Source of the DNA: Parapedobacter lycopersici_A
GTDB taxonomy: Bacteria > Bacteroidota > Bacteroidia > Sphingobacteriales > Sphingobacteriaceae
NCBI RefSeq assembly: GCF_040395035.1
Contig: NZ_JBEBRB010000007.1
Coordinates: 1 to 64,000, forward strand
Length of the DNA stretch: 64,000 bases
Reading direction: 5' to 3'
Shown here: piece after piece, positions 51,345 through 60,508 of the stretch
How positions within the stretch are numbered: the stretch's first letter is position 1
Layout of the letters: every line of letters begins with the position of its first letter
Notes under the pieces: generated by a model
What the model was told of the DNA's origin: nothing
What the model saw: only the letters and a program-made list of their open reading frames with translations
Databases searched by the model: none
Program-made: the position numbers and the translations under genes

Positions 51345-52547
51345 ATGGCAATCCGAGGGAAGCATATCCTGTTAGGTGTCTGCGGTAGTATTGCTGCATA
51401 CAAGGCTGCACATTTGATCCGTCTATTGATAAAAGGTGGAGCATCTGTACAGGTAGTTATGACTCCGGACGCCACCGATTTCATTACCCCATTGACTTTA
51501 TCCACACTTTCGGGAAATCCGGTATTAACCACTTATGCCGATCGGAAACGTGGTACATGGAATAATCATGTGCAGCTTGCGCTTCAGGCAGATGCTATCG
51601 TCGTAGCCCCTGCGAGTGCCAATACGCTGGCGAAGTTTGCCAATGGCATCTGTGATAACCTATTGTGCGCTGTATACCTATCCGCAAAAAGTCCGGTTTT
51701 TCTGGCACCGGCAATGGATCTGGATATGTGGGCACACCCCGCGACCAAAAACAACATTTCCCGTCTACAACAGGCCGGGAATCTCGTTATTCCACCGGGC
51801 GACGGTCCGTTGGCCAGCGGACTGTCCGGCGAGGGCCGTCTTGCTGAACCGGAAGATATTTTGGCGTTTCTAGCGGATCATTTTAATGAATCCCGCCCCT
51901 TGAACGGAAAGAAAGCATTGGTTACCGCCGGACCAACCCACGAGGCAATTGATCCCGTGCGCTATATAGGAAATCATTCATCAGGTAAAATGGGTTATGC
52001 CCTGGCCACTGAACTCGTGCGGCTCGGGGCCTCAGTTACCTTGATCAGCGGTCCTTCTGAGCTACCAAAACCAAATGGACTTGCTAATTTTCTCCCGGTT
52101 ACGTCAGCTGCTGAAATGCTGGAACAGTGTGTGGCCAATTTCAACGAGGCAGATATTACTGTTATGAGTGCCGCTGTGGCTGACTATACACCCAAGGTTA
52201 CTGCTACGCAAAAAATCAAAAAAGCATCGGATGAGCTTAACATTGCGCTCAAAAAGACGGCAGACATCCTGGGGGTACTTGGTTCACAAAAAAAAACGTC
52301 GCAGATACTCGTTGGTTTTGCGCTCGAAACCCACGACGAGCAGGCGAACGCCATTATAAAGCTGCAAAAGAAAAATCTCGATTTCATTGCACTGAATTCC
52401 ATGCAGGATAAAGGTGCCGGATTTGCCGGGGACAATAACAAGGTTACCCTTATTCACCGGTCAGGAACAATTGAAACACTTGACCTTAAACCAAAATCTG
52501 AAGTCGCCCGCGATATCTGTTCCCGGATTATTGCTTTATTACCATAG
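51345..52547 (+). CDS. coaBC: Bifunctional phosphopantothenoylcysteine decarboxylase / synthetase
   Basis: The 400-residue product is CoaBC, which joins phosphopantothenate to Cys and decarboxylates it in coenzyme A synthesis. The flavoprotein decarboxylase half (about 1-180) has LGVCGSIAAYKAAHLIR, APASANTLAKFANGICDNLL and PAMDLDMW; the synthetase half has LVTAGPTHEAIDPVRYIGNHSSGKMG (split here), MSAAVADYTP and the K-I-K-K segment. It is the last gene of the bamD operon; no terminator is seen directly after it. Confidence 0.96.
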   Translation: MAIRGKHILLGVCGSIAAYKAAHLIRLLIKGGASVQVVMTPDATDFITPLTLSTLSGNPVLTTYADRKRGTWNNHVQLALQADAIVVAPASANTLAKFANGICDNLLCAVYLSAKSPVFLAPAMDLDMWAHPATKNNISRLQQAGNLVIPPGDGPLASGLSGEGRLAEPEDILAFLADHFNESRPLNGKKALVTAGPTHEAIDPVRYIGNHSSGKMGYALATELVRLGASVTLISGPSELPKPNGLANFLPVTSAAEMLEQCVANFNEADITVMSAAVADYTPKVTATQKIKKASDELNIALKKTADILGVLGSQKKTSQILVGFALETHDEQANAIIKLQKKNLDFIALNSMQDKGAGFAGDNNKVTLIHRSGTIETLDLKPKSEVARDICSRIIALLP

Positions 52548-52954
52548 TGCACGGTTGTATCAAACGTCGAGCGCTAGCCTCGTTTACCTCTCCTTTCCTT
52601 TTAATAGAAAATACTGATATACAACATTTTAAGTAAAAATATTATACCTAAGCTCCTGTTCTTTTTTTAATTTTTTTCAGCGATATTTTTAAAAACAGTT
52701 TTTTGGCATTCTTTTCGCTAAAGGAAAGGTAGGTTTAGGTTGATAGCCCCGATCCCCATTGGGGCGGCCGCCCATCTCAGATGGGCGGTTTTTTTTATTC
52801 CTGGAGAAACAATATCCGCGTCGATGCTTCCGACTATTTTTTGACGTGACCAGAAGGATATATGGAGGTCCTCACCGCTAATTATACAGGCGGAAAATTA
52901 CAAGTCAGACGGGACGAAGTCCGGATGGATCGTTTCCTTTCGGTTTAAAATTGA
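52548..52954. other. 407-base spacer with a terminator, possible small RNA
   Basis: No protein gene is seen. From 52600 to 52730 the sequence is very AT-rich, followed by a GC-rich hairpin pair and a T8 run at 52746-52796. From 52797 to the nuoN stop nothing further is recognised. The terminator is over 200 bases from the coaBC stop, so it may end a separate small RNA or a long 3' leader. Confidence 0.5.
52768..52796 (+). terminator. Strong Rho-independent terminator after coaBC
   Basis: CCGCCCATCT (52768-52777) and AGATGGGCGG (52779-52788) form a perfect stem followed by eight T. A second GC hairpin (GCCCC 52746-52750 with GGGGC) immediately precedes it. Confidence 0.85.
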
Positions 52955-54334
52955 TTAGATTAGTCCCGTCAGCCAAGCAGGATACACGCCCAGTATGAGC
53001 GTGATCAGCACAGCGATCCATAGCACTGCGCTATAATAACCCGACACAGCAATCCGATCACGGTCAAGTGGTCGGAAATACATGGCCACAATAACGCGGA
53101 AATAGTAAAAGATACCCATTGCAGCATTAATTACTGCCAGGATGACCAATAATACCTGATAGTCCGCCAATACGCTGGAGAACATCATGAATTTACCTAC
53201 AAACCCGGCAGTGAGGGGGATGCCTGCCAGCGAAAGCATGGCAATGGTAAGTGCAAGGGCCAAATACGGATTTTTTCTGGCCAGACCATTGAAGGCTTCG
53301 AAATGATCGCTTCCGGTCGCACGCTTTACCAAAATCAACGTGCCAAAAGCAACGACAGTAGCGAATGAGTATGCTGTTGCATAAATCAGCACCGATTCAG
53401 CAGAGGCCGTCCCCATTCCAACGATGGCAAAGAGCAGATAACCAGCATGTGAAATACTGGAATATGCCAGCATCCGTTTGAAACTTTGTTGCACCAATGC
53501 GGTAATATTTCCGACAAATAGTGTAATTACCGTGATAACCAGTAGTGCCGGCATCCAAAAATCCTGCAAAGGCGCAAAACAGAAATAAAAGAGTCGTAGA
53601 AACCCGGCAAATGCCGCTGTTTTCACTACGGTGCTCATAAACGTTGTGATCAATATCGGAGCCCCATCGTATACATCGGGTGTCCAAAAATGGAATGGCG
53701 CCGCCCCCACTTTAAAAATGAGTCCGATCAACACCAGTAAAATACCAGCGTAGAAAAGTGGCGATATCGCTTGCGGGTTGCTCACCACATACTGTTTAAT
53801 CTGTGCCAGGTCAAATGACCCGCTCGCCCCGTAGAGCAACGCAATGCCAAACAGCAGGAACCCTGTGGAAAACGCTCCCATAAGGAAGTATTTCAAGGCA
53901 GCCTCATTGGACGCAAAGTCTCTCTTGCGGATACCGGCCAGGATATACAATGCCACGGACATGATCTCAATACCGATGAACAACATGGCCAAGTTGTGGA
54001 ATGAGGTAACCAGCGATGCTCCAGTTAGTGAAAACAGGAGAAGTGCATAATACTCGGCCACATGCGGACTACGCTGGTCAAAGTAATCCTTTGAAAGTAG
54101 AAAGACCAATGCGGTGATTACAATACAGAGTACTGAAAAAGCAATGGCAAAGGGATCGAATAAAACCATTCCGCTATATAGCGGTTTCGCTGCCTGGTCC
54201 CAACCGGCGATATTAAGCCCTGCCGCTGCAACAAGCCCAAGCAATGATACCGGGAGCAGCGCTGTTTTAGCCTTAAACAGCCCCAGGTATAATAGTAAGA
54301 TGGCTAATAACGAAAGCGTAATAATCGCACTCAT
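52955..54334 (-). CDS. nuoN: NADH-quinone oxidoreductase subunit N
   Basis: The 459-residue membrane protein is one of the three antiporter-like proton channels of complex I, with about 14 helices. GIEIMSVALYILAGIRKRD, LKYFLMGAFSTGFLLFGIALLYG and KMLAYSSISHAGYLL, with conserved Lys and Glu, are typical. It ends the nuo operon. Confidence 0.96.
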   Translation of the reverse strand: MSAIITLSLLAILLLYLGLFKAKTALLPVSLLGLVAAAGLNIAGWDQAAKPLYSGMVLFDPFAIAFSVLCIVITALVFLLSKDYFDQRSPHVAEYYALLLFSLTGASLVTSFHNLAMLFIGIEIMSVALYILAGIRKRDFASNEAALKYFLMGAFSTGFLLFGIALLYGASGSFDLAQIKQYVVSNPQAISPLFYAGILLVLIGLIFKVGAAPFHFWTPDVYDGAPILITTFMSTVVKTAAFAGFLRLFYFCFAPLQDFWMPALLVITVITLFVGNITALVQQSFKRMLAYSSISHAGYLLFAIVGMGTASAESVLIYATAYSFATVVAFGTLILVKRATGSDHFEAFNGLARKNPYLALALTIAMLSLAGIPLTAGFVGKFMMFSSVLADYQVLLVILAVINAAMGIFYYFRVIVAMYFRPLDRDRIAVSGYYSAVLWIAVLITLILGVYPAWLTGLI

Positions 54335-54444
54335 ATTTGTTATTGTCTTATTCCCCCGTAATGAAAACCTATAGGGGTTTTCTTATTTCAATATAACCCT
54401 ACTTAATTTATTTCTCTCTTTGCAATACTCGTCCCGCTACCCAA

Positions 54445-55902
54445 TTATCGGTTAGCGGTTTGGCCTATTCCGTTAATCAGGTTGGTAACAGCAGCCTCAG
54501 AGAGGTTAAGCAAAGGTTTTGGATAAACACCAATGCCAACAACGAGAACGACCACTGCAGCCAAAACAAGCCACTCCGTACGTGTAATATCGACAAATCC
54601 GGCTGTCTGCTCGTTTACCTCACCTAACATTACTTTCTGATACAACCGCAATAGGTATACAGCCCCAAAAATCAAAGTCAGCCCACCGAACACAGCGTAC
54701 CATAATCCATATTCATAAATTCCCATTAATAACAGGAACTCTCCTATGAAGCCATTGGTTAACGGAAGACCTACAGCGCCCATTACAATGACCAAAAAGG
54801 CAATTGCCAAGGCAGGAGCCGGTTTGGCTATACCGCCCATTAGCGTAATATCGCGACTTCCAACACGCCTTTCAACAATATCCAGTACAAAAAACAATCC
54901 GACCACACTGATGCCATGATTGACCATTTGAATAATCGCTCCCTGAACACCCTGTATATTCCAAGCAAAAACACCTGCCCCAATTAAACCAACGTGCGCA
55001 ATAGATGAGTAAGCAATCAGGCGTTTAGCGTCACGCTGCTTGAATGCGATGATGGATGCATACACCACGCCAATAATACACAGTACGAGTGCTAACTGGC
55101 CGTATGCAGCAAAGCCAAGTGGAGCAATGGGGATTAACCAACGTATCAGTCCATACACTCCCATTTTTAACATAATACCTGACAGTAACATTGTTCCTGC
55201 AGTGGGCGCATTTGTATAGGTATCCGGTTGCCAAGTGTGAAAAGGAAAAATCGGCATCTTTATCGCAAATGCAATAAAAAAAGCCCAGAAGACCCAACGC
55301 TGTACTCCGGATTCTAATCCCAGCTGATAAAATGACGTTAACTCATAATCATTTGCGGGCGTCTGAAGATGCAGGTAAATAATTGCCGTAAGCATGAGCA
55401 GGCTTCCGAAAAATGTATAAATGAAAAATTTCAGGTTTATCCGTATCCGATCTTCCCCACCCCATAGTGCACAAATGAAATAAATCGGAATCAATGCGAT
55501 TTCCCAGCCTACATAAAACACAAAAGCATCGAGTGCAGTGAATACCAGCAGCAACCCAGCTTGCATAAAAAGTACTAGGGCATAAAAATTACTCTTATAT
55601 GAGTGGCTAAATGCTGATAAAATAATTAGTGGTACCAATACATTAGTGAGTAGCACCAACGGCAGGCTAATCCCATCAACACCAAGATGAAAATGAATGC
55701 CTAAAGAAGGGATCCAATCAAAGCGTTGTACAAACTGCATGCTGGCATCTGGTACAAAACGAGTCAAAAGAGATACAGTGAGCCCCAGGGACACCAGTGA
55801 AACAATCAAGGCAAGTTGCTTGGCTGCCTTTTCGTGCTGCACAAAGACCAAGGCCAAGGCGCCTAGTACCGGAAGTAATAAAAGTATGAATAGATTGTCC
55901 AT
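54445..55902 (-). CDS. nuoM: NADH-quinone oxidoreductase subunit M
   Basis: The 485-residue membrane protein is an antiporter-like proton channel of complex I. Typical segments are HLGVDGISLPLVLLTN, YVGWEIALIPIYFICALWGGEDR, FPFHTWQPDTYTNAPTAGTML and KRLIAYSSIAHVG. MDNLFIL at 55902 is chosen as start, 22 bases after nuoL; the frame to 55968 overlaps nuoL. Confidence 0.95.
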   Translation of the reverse strand: MDNLFILLLLPVLGALALVFVQHEKAAKQLALIVSLVSLGLTVSLLTRFVPDASMQFVQRFDWIPSLGIHFHLGVDGISLPLVLLTNVLVPLIILSAFSHSYKSNFYALVLFMQAGLLLVFTALDAFVFYVGWEIALIPIYFICALWGGEDRIRINLKFFIYTFFGSLLMLTAIIYLHLQTPANDYELTSFYQLGLESGVQRWVFWAFFIAFAIKMPIFPFHTWQPDTYTNAPTAGTMLLSGIMLKMGVYGLIRWLIPIAPLGFAAYGQLALVLCIIGVVYASIIAFKQRDAKRLIAYSSIAHVGLIGAGVFAWNIQGVQGAIIQMVNHGISVVGLFFVLDIVERRVGSRDITLMGGIAKPAPALAIAFLVIVMGAVGLPLTNGFIGEFLLLMGIYEYGLWYAVFGGLTLIFGAVYLLRLYQKVMLGEVNEQTAGFVDITRTEWLVLAAVVVLVVGIGVYPKPLLNLSEAAVTNLINGIGQTANR

Positions 55903-55924
55903 GTACGCAATAATTTCCCCGTAA

Positions 55925-57844
55925 TTAAAGGTTAAAAAAACCATAGGCCAATAGCGCCACTGCAGCAATGACCATCATAAAGATATAAAACCCGACATTG
56001 CCGCTTTGCAGTAGCCGTAGGCCTTTACCCGTTTCGCCAATTGTCTTATCGAGCCCGTTTACCAGTCCATCAATGCCCCCCTTGTCCGTAAAACGGTAAA
56101 AGAAAACGGATAAGCCATTCAACGGACGAACGATAAGCCTGTCGTACAGTTCATCGACATAAAACTTATGATAAGAGAGCCGGGAAAGTACCCCACGGGG
56201 TGCTTCATCAGCTGTCGGCACTGCAGCATTACTAACGTATTTCCGATACGCCACAACGGCCATCACAATAGCGCCGATTGCCGAAATACCCATGAGCAAA
56301 TATTCAGTACTATGAGCCAAATGGAACGCTTCCGACCGTGCCGCAGAGTCTGCAAATACTGGAGATAAGAATTCAGCTAGGGCGTGACCACCACCTAGTG
56401 CAGCAGGAACATTCAGCAGTCCACCGATCACTGAAAGCACGGCCAGGACGATCAACGGTATTGTCATGGTTACTGGTGACTCATGCACGTGATTTGCCTG
56501 TTCAGCTGAACCCCTGAATTTTCCAAAAAAAGTCAGAAATAGCATTCTAAACATATAAAATGCAGTAAATAAAGCACCTATAAAGCCCAATATCCACAAT
56601 AATTTATTTGTGGCAAATGCATGCGCCAGAATCTCATCCTTGGAGAAAAATCCCGAGAGCGGCGGGATACCGGCTATGGCAATTGTCCCCATCAACATCG
56701 TAAGGTATGTTATAGGCAACTGTTTCCGGAGTCCACCCATATTCCGCATATCCTGTTCATTGCTCATCGCATGAATCACTGATCCAGCGCCGAGAAACAA
56801 TAGTCCTTTAAAAAAGGCGTGCGTGATGACGTGGAAAAATGCACCGGTAAACGCTCCCACACCCAACCCCAGGAACATGTAGCCCAATTGAGAAACGGTA
56901 GAGTAAGCCAGTACTTTCTTGATGTCATTCTGAGTTATTGCGATCGCCGCCGCCAGTAACGCTGTACACAGGCCTATGGCCGCAACAATTTGCAGGGTTA
57001 TCGGAGAAAGCGTAAATAAGATATTGGATCTGGCGATCATATAAATACCTGCAGTTACCATAGTCGCAGCGTGTATCAGCGCGGACACCGGTGTGGGTCC
57101 GGCCATCGCATCAGGCAACCAGGTGAACAAAGGAATTTGAGCCGATTTACCAGTTGCAGCAATAAACAGCAGCAAGGTAATGAGCAGTAAGGTAGCGTCA
57201 CCAGTCATCATACCAGCGGCCTGGGGGAATATTTGTGAAAATTCCAGCGTTCCGAAAGTAGCGAAAATGAGAAATACTGCGATGAGGAAACCCAAATCGC
57301 CGATTCGGTTCATAACGAAGGCCTTCTTAGCTGCGCCTGCATAAGCGGTGTTGGTAAACCAAAAGCCAATAAGCAGGTATGAACAAAGCCCGACGCCTTC
57401 CCACCCGATAAACATAACCACGTAATTGGAACCCAGTACGAGAAGTAGCATAAAGAAGATAAACAAATTGAGGAAAGCAAAGAATTTTGCAAACCCCGCA
57501 TCGTGTTTCATATAGCCAATCGAATATACATGGATCAGGAAGCCTATCCCCGTCACAATGAGCAACATGATTGCGCTCAATGGATCCACCAGAAAGGACA
57601 TGGAAACACGAAGGTCTCCCGCTCCAATCCATTGAAATATAGGCTGAATAAAGGTCGCCGTTTCTCCTGCCTGACGTGCAGCGTATACGGACGAAAACAC
57701 TCCGCAGCTTAGTAAAAACGCAGCTAGTACCACTCCGCTCCCGATTGCACCAACCAATGATTTTGGCAATACGTTCCTTGCCAATCCATTGATCAGAAAA
57801 CCAACCAGTGGTAACAAGGGAATTAACCAAATTAAATCTATCAT
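55925..57844 (-). CDS. nuoL: NADH-quinone oxidoreductase subunit L
   Basis: The 639-residue protein is the largest antiporter-like subunit, with the long lateral helix near the C terminus. It shows FIGWEGVGLCSYLLIGFW, AMAGPTPVSALIHAATMVTAG (near, split by family gaps), KKVLAYSTVSQLGYM and GGLRKQLPITYLTM. It sits between nuoK and nuoM. Confidence 0.96.
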   Translation of the reverse strand: MIDLIWLIPLLPLVGFLINGLARNVLPKSLVGAIGSGVVLAAFLLSCGVFSSVYAARQAGETATFIQPIFQWIGAGDLRVSMSFLVDPLSAIMLLIVTGIGFLIHVYSIGYMKHDAGFAKFFAFLNLFIFFMLLLVLGSNYVVMFIGWEGVGLCSYLLIGFWFTNTAYAGAAKKAFVMNRIGDLGFLIAVFLIFATFGTLEFSQIFPQAAGMMTGDATLLLITLLLFIAATGKSAQIPLFTWLPDAMAGPTPVSALIHAATMVTAGIYMIARSNILFTLSPITLQIVAAIGLCTALLAAAIAITQNDIKKVLAYSTVSQLGYMFLGLGVGAFTGAFFHVITHAFFKGLLFLGAGSVIHAMSNEQDMRNMGGLRKQLPITYLTMLMGTIAIAGIPPLSGFFSKDEILAHAFATNKLLWILGFIGALFTAFYMFRMLFLTFFGKFRGSAEQANHVHESPVTMTIPLIVLAVLSVIGGLLNVPAALGGGHALAEFLSPVFADSAARSEAFHLAHSTEYLLMGISAIGAIVMAVVAYRKYVSNAAVPTADEAPRGVLSRLSYHKFYVDELYDRLIVRPLNGLSVFFYRFTDKGGIDGLVNGLDKTIGETGKGLRLLQSGNVGFYIFMMVIAAVALLAYGFFNL

Positions 57845-57941
57845 GTTTATGAATATATTTTCCGTTTATCTCCGTAAGTATCCTGTATCCGACAATTCGC
57901 CCCCAGGCGATATACCTTGCCAAAGCGCGGCAAATGCCTTA

Positions 57942-58271
57942 TCATCCCCGCAAGCGGTTCAAGGCATTAATATCCACTGACCGCGTATTGCGGTATACCA
58001 TCACGATAATTGCCAGCCCCACCGCTACTTCGGCTGCCGCAAGCGCCATGATAAAAAACACAAAAACCTGCCCTGCAGGATCTCCGCTATGTGCAGAAAA
58101 AGCGGTAAGCAGCAAGTTTACCGAATTCAGCATCAACTCAATGGACATCATAATAATGATGACATTTCTGCGGATCAGCACACCGATAACACCGATGGTG
58201 AAGATAATGCTGCAGAATAAAATGTAATGGTTAAGCGGAACTCCCTGGATATTTTCTACAATCGTCTCCAT
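57942..58271 (-). CDS. nuoK: NADH-quinone oxidoreductase subunit K
   Basis: The 109-residue membrane protein has three helices and the NuoK pattern IGVIGVLIRRNVIIIMMSIE (with the conserved Glu) and LMLNSVNLLL. It begins right after the nuoJ stop. Confidence 0.95.
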   Translation of the reverse strand: METIVENIQGVPLNHYILFCSIIFTIGVIGVLIRRNVIIIMMSIELMLNSVNLLLTAFSAHSGDPAGQVFVFFIMALAAAEVAVGLAIIVMVYRNTRSVDINALNRLRG

Positions 58272-58769
58272 TTATGCTTTTTTAGGTTCGTTTTTGGCCA
58301 GCAACACCGCGCCCACCATGGCAGTCAATAGTAAAATCGATGAAATCTCAAACGGCAAAAGAAAGTCGCTGAACAACACTTTGCCCAAATTTCCGACGAG
58401 CCCAATATCCGGGTTTTTCATGACGATGGGTTGGGAAATTTCCAATACGCGGAGTGACCCGCCTACCGTAAGCAATAGGCATGCACCGGCAATTACACCC
58501 ATTAATTTCACCAAGTTGGACTTCAGCGGTTCTGTATCCTTATTTAAGTTGAGCAGCATCAGCACGAATAAGAAGAGCACCATGATGGCGCCCATATACA
58601 CGATGAAATTAACTACGGCAAGGAACTGCGCATTCAATAGAATGTAGTGCACTGTAAATGTAAAGAAGGTAATGACCAAATACAGCACGCTATGTACCGG
58701 ATTTTTAGTAAAAATGGTCATTAAGGCAAAAAATACGGATAAAAAAGCTACAAAATAAAAAACGCTCAT
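58272..58769 (-). CDS. nuoJ: NADH-quinone oxidoreductase subunit J
   Basis: The 165-residue membrane protein has about five helices. NPVHSVLYLVITFFTFTVHY, NFIVYMGAIMVLFLFVLMLL and the C-terminal FEISSILLLTAMVGAVLLAK are typical of NuoJ. Confidence 0.94.
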   Translation of the reverse strand: MSVFYFVAFLSVFFALMTIFTKNPVHSVLYLVITFFTFTVHYILLNAQFLAVVNFIVYMGAIMVLFLFVLMLLNLNKDTEPLKSNLVKLMGVIAGACLLLTVGGSLRVLEISQPIVMKNPDIGLVGNLGKVLFSDFLLPFEISSILLLTAMVGAVLLAKNEPKKA

Positions 58770-58790
58770 GGTATTTATTAGGCTAAACAG

Positions 58791-59312
58791 TTAGGTTGTC
58801 GTTTCCCCTTCTTTTATAAAATCAAACCGGGGTTCTACCAGTTTATCTTTACCGTAAATAAAATCCTTACGCAGGTAGTCTGCGGTTACGTGTTCACCAT
58901 CCAGGTAAATCGCTTCCTTGGGACATGCCTCTTCACAGAGCCCACAGAATATACAGCGCAGCATGTTGATTTCATAGACTGCGGCGTACTTCTCTTCCCG
59001 ATAAAGGTGTTCTTCGCCTTTCTGACGCTCAGCAGAGATCATGCTGATGGCTTCCGCCGGGCAGGAAAGTGCACATAAGCCACATGCCGTACAGCGTTCA
59101 CGTCCCTGTTCGTCGCGTTTTAATGAATGCTGCCCCCTGAAATTCTTGGAATATGGACGCTTCACTTCCGGATAGCGTACCGTAGGTATCCGCTTAAAAA
59201 AGTGCTTGATGGTAATGGAGAGCCCCTGAAAAATGGCCGGGAGGTAAATTCGCTCCCAGAAGTTCATGGGCTTCTGTTCCAGTACTTTCTTCCTATTGCT
59301 TAGCGATTGCAT
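58791..59312 (-). CDS. nuoI: NADH-quinone oxidoreductase subunit I
   Basis: The 173-residue product carries two [4Fe-4S] clusters: CTACGLCALSCPAEAI and CIFCGLCEEACPKEAIYL. It bridges the peripheral and membrane arms. The first Met gives an N-terminal leader of normal length; Met16 is an alternative. Confidence 0.95.
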   Translation of the reverse strand: MQSLSNRKKVLEQKPMNFWERIYLPAIFQGLSITIKHFFKRIPTVRYPEVKRPYSKNFRGQHSLKRDEQGRERCTACGLCALSCPAEAISMISAERQKGEEHLYREEKYAAVYEINMLRCIFCGLCEEACPKEAIYLDGEHVTADYLRKDFIYGKDKLVEPRFDFIKEGETTT

Positions 59313-59378
59313 TTTATCTCTCTTTATTGCTGCGTTCCGCTATCTTTTCAGTAAGCAGAATTCACGCCGCCAAATTTC

Positions 59379-60416
59379 TTAAAAAAAAGTATCTTTTATA
59401 ATAGTAATGACACCTGTCAGTACAATATTGGCAATGGCCAATGGGATAAGCATTTTCCAGCCAAGATTCATCAACTGATCATAGCGGAAACGCGGAAGCG
59501 TCCACCGTATCCACATGAAGAAAAAGATGAATGCAAATATCTTGACAAAGAATACAATAACGCCAATAATTGTAATCCAATTCTGGGAAAGTCCCAGATC
59601 ATACATAAAAGGAAAGTTATAGCCGCCGAAATAGAGCGCCGACATCAATGCCGACGACACAAACATATTGATGTATTCGGAAAACATATACAACCCCAGT
59701 TTCATGGATGAATACTCTACGTTGTATCCACCGATCAATTCGGTTTCACATTCGGGTAAATCAAAGGGTACGCGGTTACATTCTGCAAAGGCACAGACCA
59801 GGAAAATCAGGAATCCAAGGGGCTGCACCCATATATTCCAATTGACAAAACCCGACTGCTGTGCTACAATTTCTCTTAATGAAAGTGATTGCGTTACCAT
59901 AAGCAGGGCAATTAATGACAGGCCCATTGCCAGCTCGTAACTAATACTTTGCGAGGCCGCACGTACGGCTCCCATAAGTGAAAATTTATTGTTGGAAGCC
60001 CATCCGCCCAGCATAATACCATACACGCCTAATGCAACAACACCAAATATGTATAAAACACCCACATTAATGTCAGCCACCTGCAACTCAATAACCCGGT
60101 CACCAATCGTTAATGACTGACCCCAGGGAATCACAGCACTTCCGATACACGCCGTAATAATAGCAATTGTAGGTCCCAGAATGAACAGCGGCTTATGGGC
60201 CCCTGCCGGAATAATCTCCTCCTTGAAGAAAAACTTGCCTCCGTCACATAGGGGTTGCAGGATGCCAAAAGGCCCTGCGCGGTCCGGACCGAAGCGATCT
60301 TGCATAAAGCCCGCCACTTTACGCTCAGCCAACGTAGAGTACATGGCAACGACAAGGGAGATGACAAATACAATGGTCACCAACACAAATTTTTCAATCA
60401 CAAAAGTTAATTCCAT
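59379..60416 (-). CDS. nuoH: NADH-quinone oxidoreductase subunit H
   Basis: The 345-residue membrane protein forms part of the quinone site. AERKVAGFMQDRFGPDRAGP, LGGWASNNKFSLMGAVRAAS, CAFAECNRVPFDLPECETEL and GYNVEYSSMKLGLYMFSEY are hallmark segments. Confidence 0.97.
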   Translation of the reverse strand: MELTFVIEKFVLVTIVFVISLVVAMYSTLAERKVAGFMQDRFGPDRAGPFGILQPLCDGGKFFFKEEIIPAGAHKPLFILGPTIAIITACIGSAVIPWGQSLTIGDRVIELQVADINVGVLYIFGVVALGVYGIMLGGWASNNKFSLMGAVRAASQSISYELAMGLSLIALLMVTQSLSLREIVAQQSGFVNWNIWVQPLGFLIFLVCAFAECNRVPFDLPECETELIGGYNVEYSSMKLGLYMFSEYINMFVSSALMSALYFGGYNFPFMYDLGLSQNWITIIGVIVFFVKIFAFIFFFMWIRWTLPRFRYDQLMNLGWKMLIPLAIANIVLTGVITIIKDTFF

Positions 60417-60508
60417 AAACTATTCATATTGACATGAAATGCACGCCATCAATCGGCATCTTCAAGTCAGCTCTTTTTCTTCATTGGTCCGCCTCCCGAA
60501 GTCACCTC

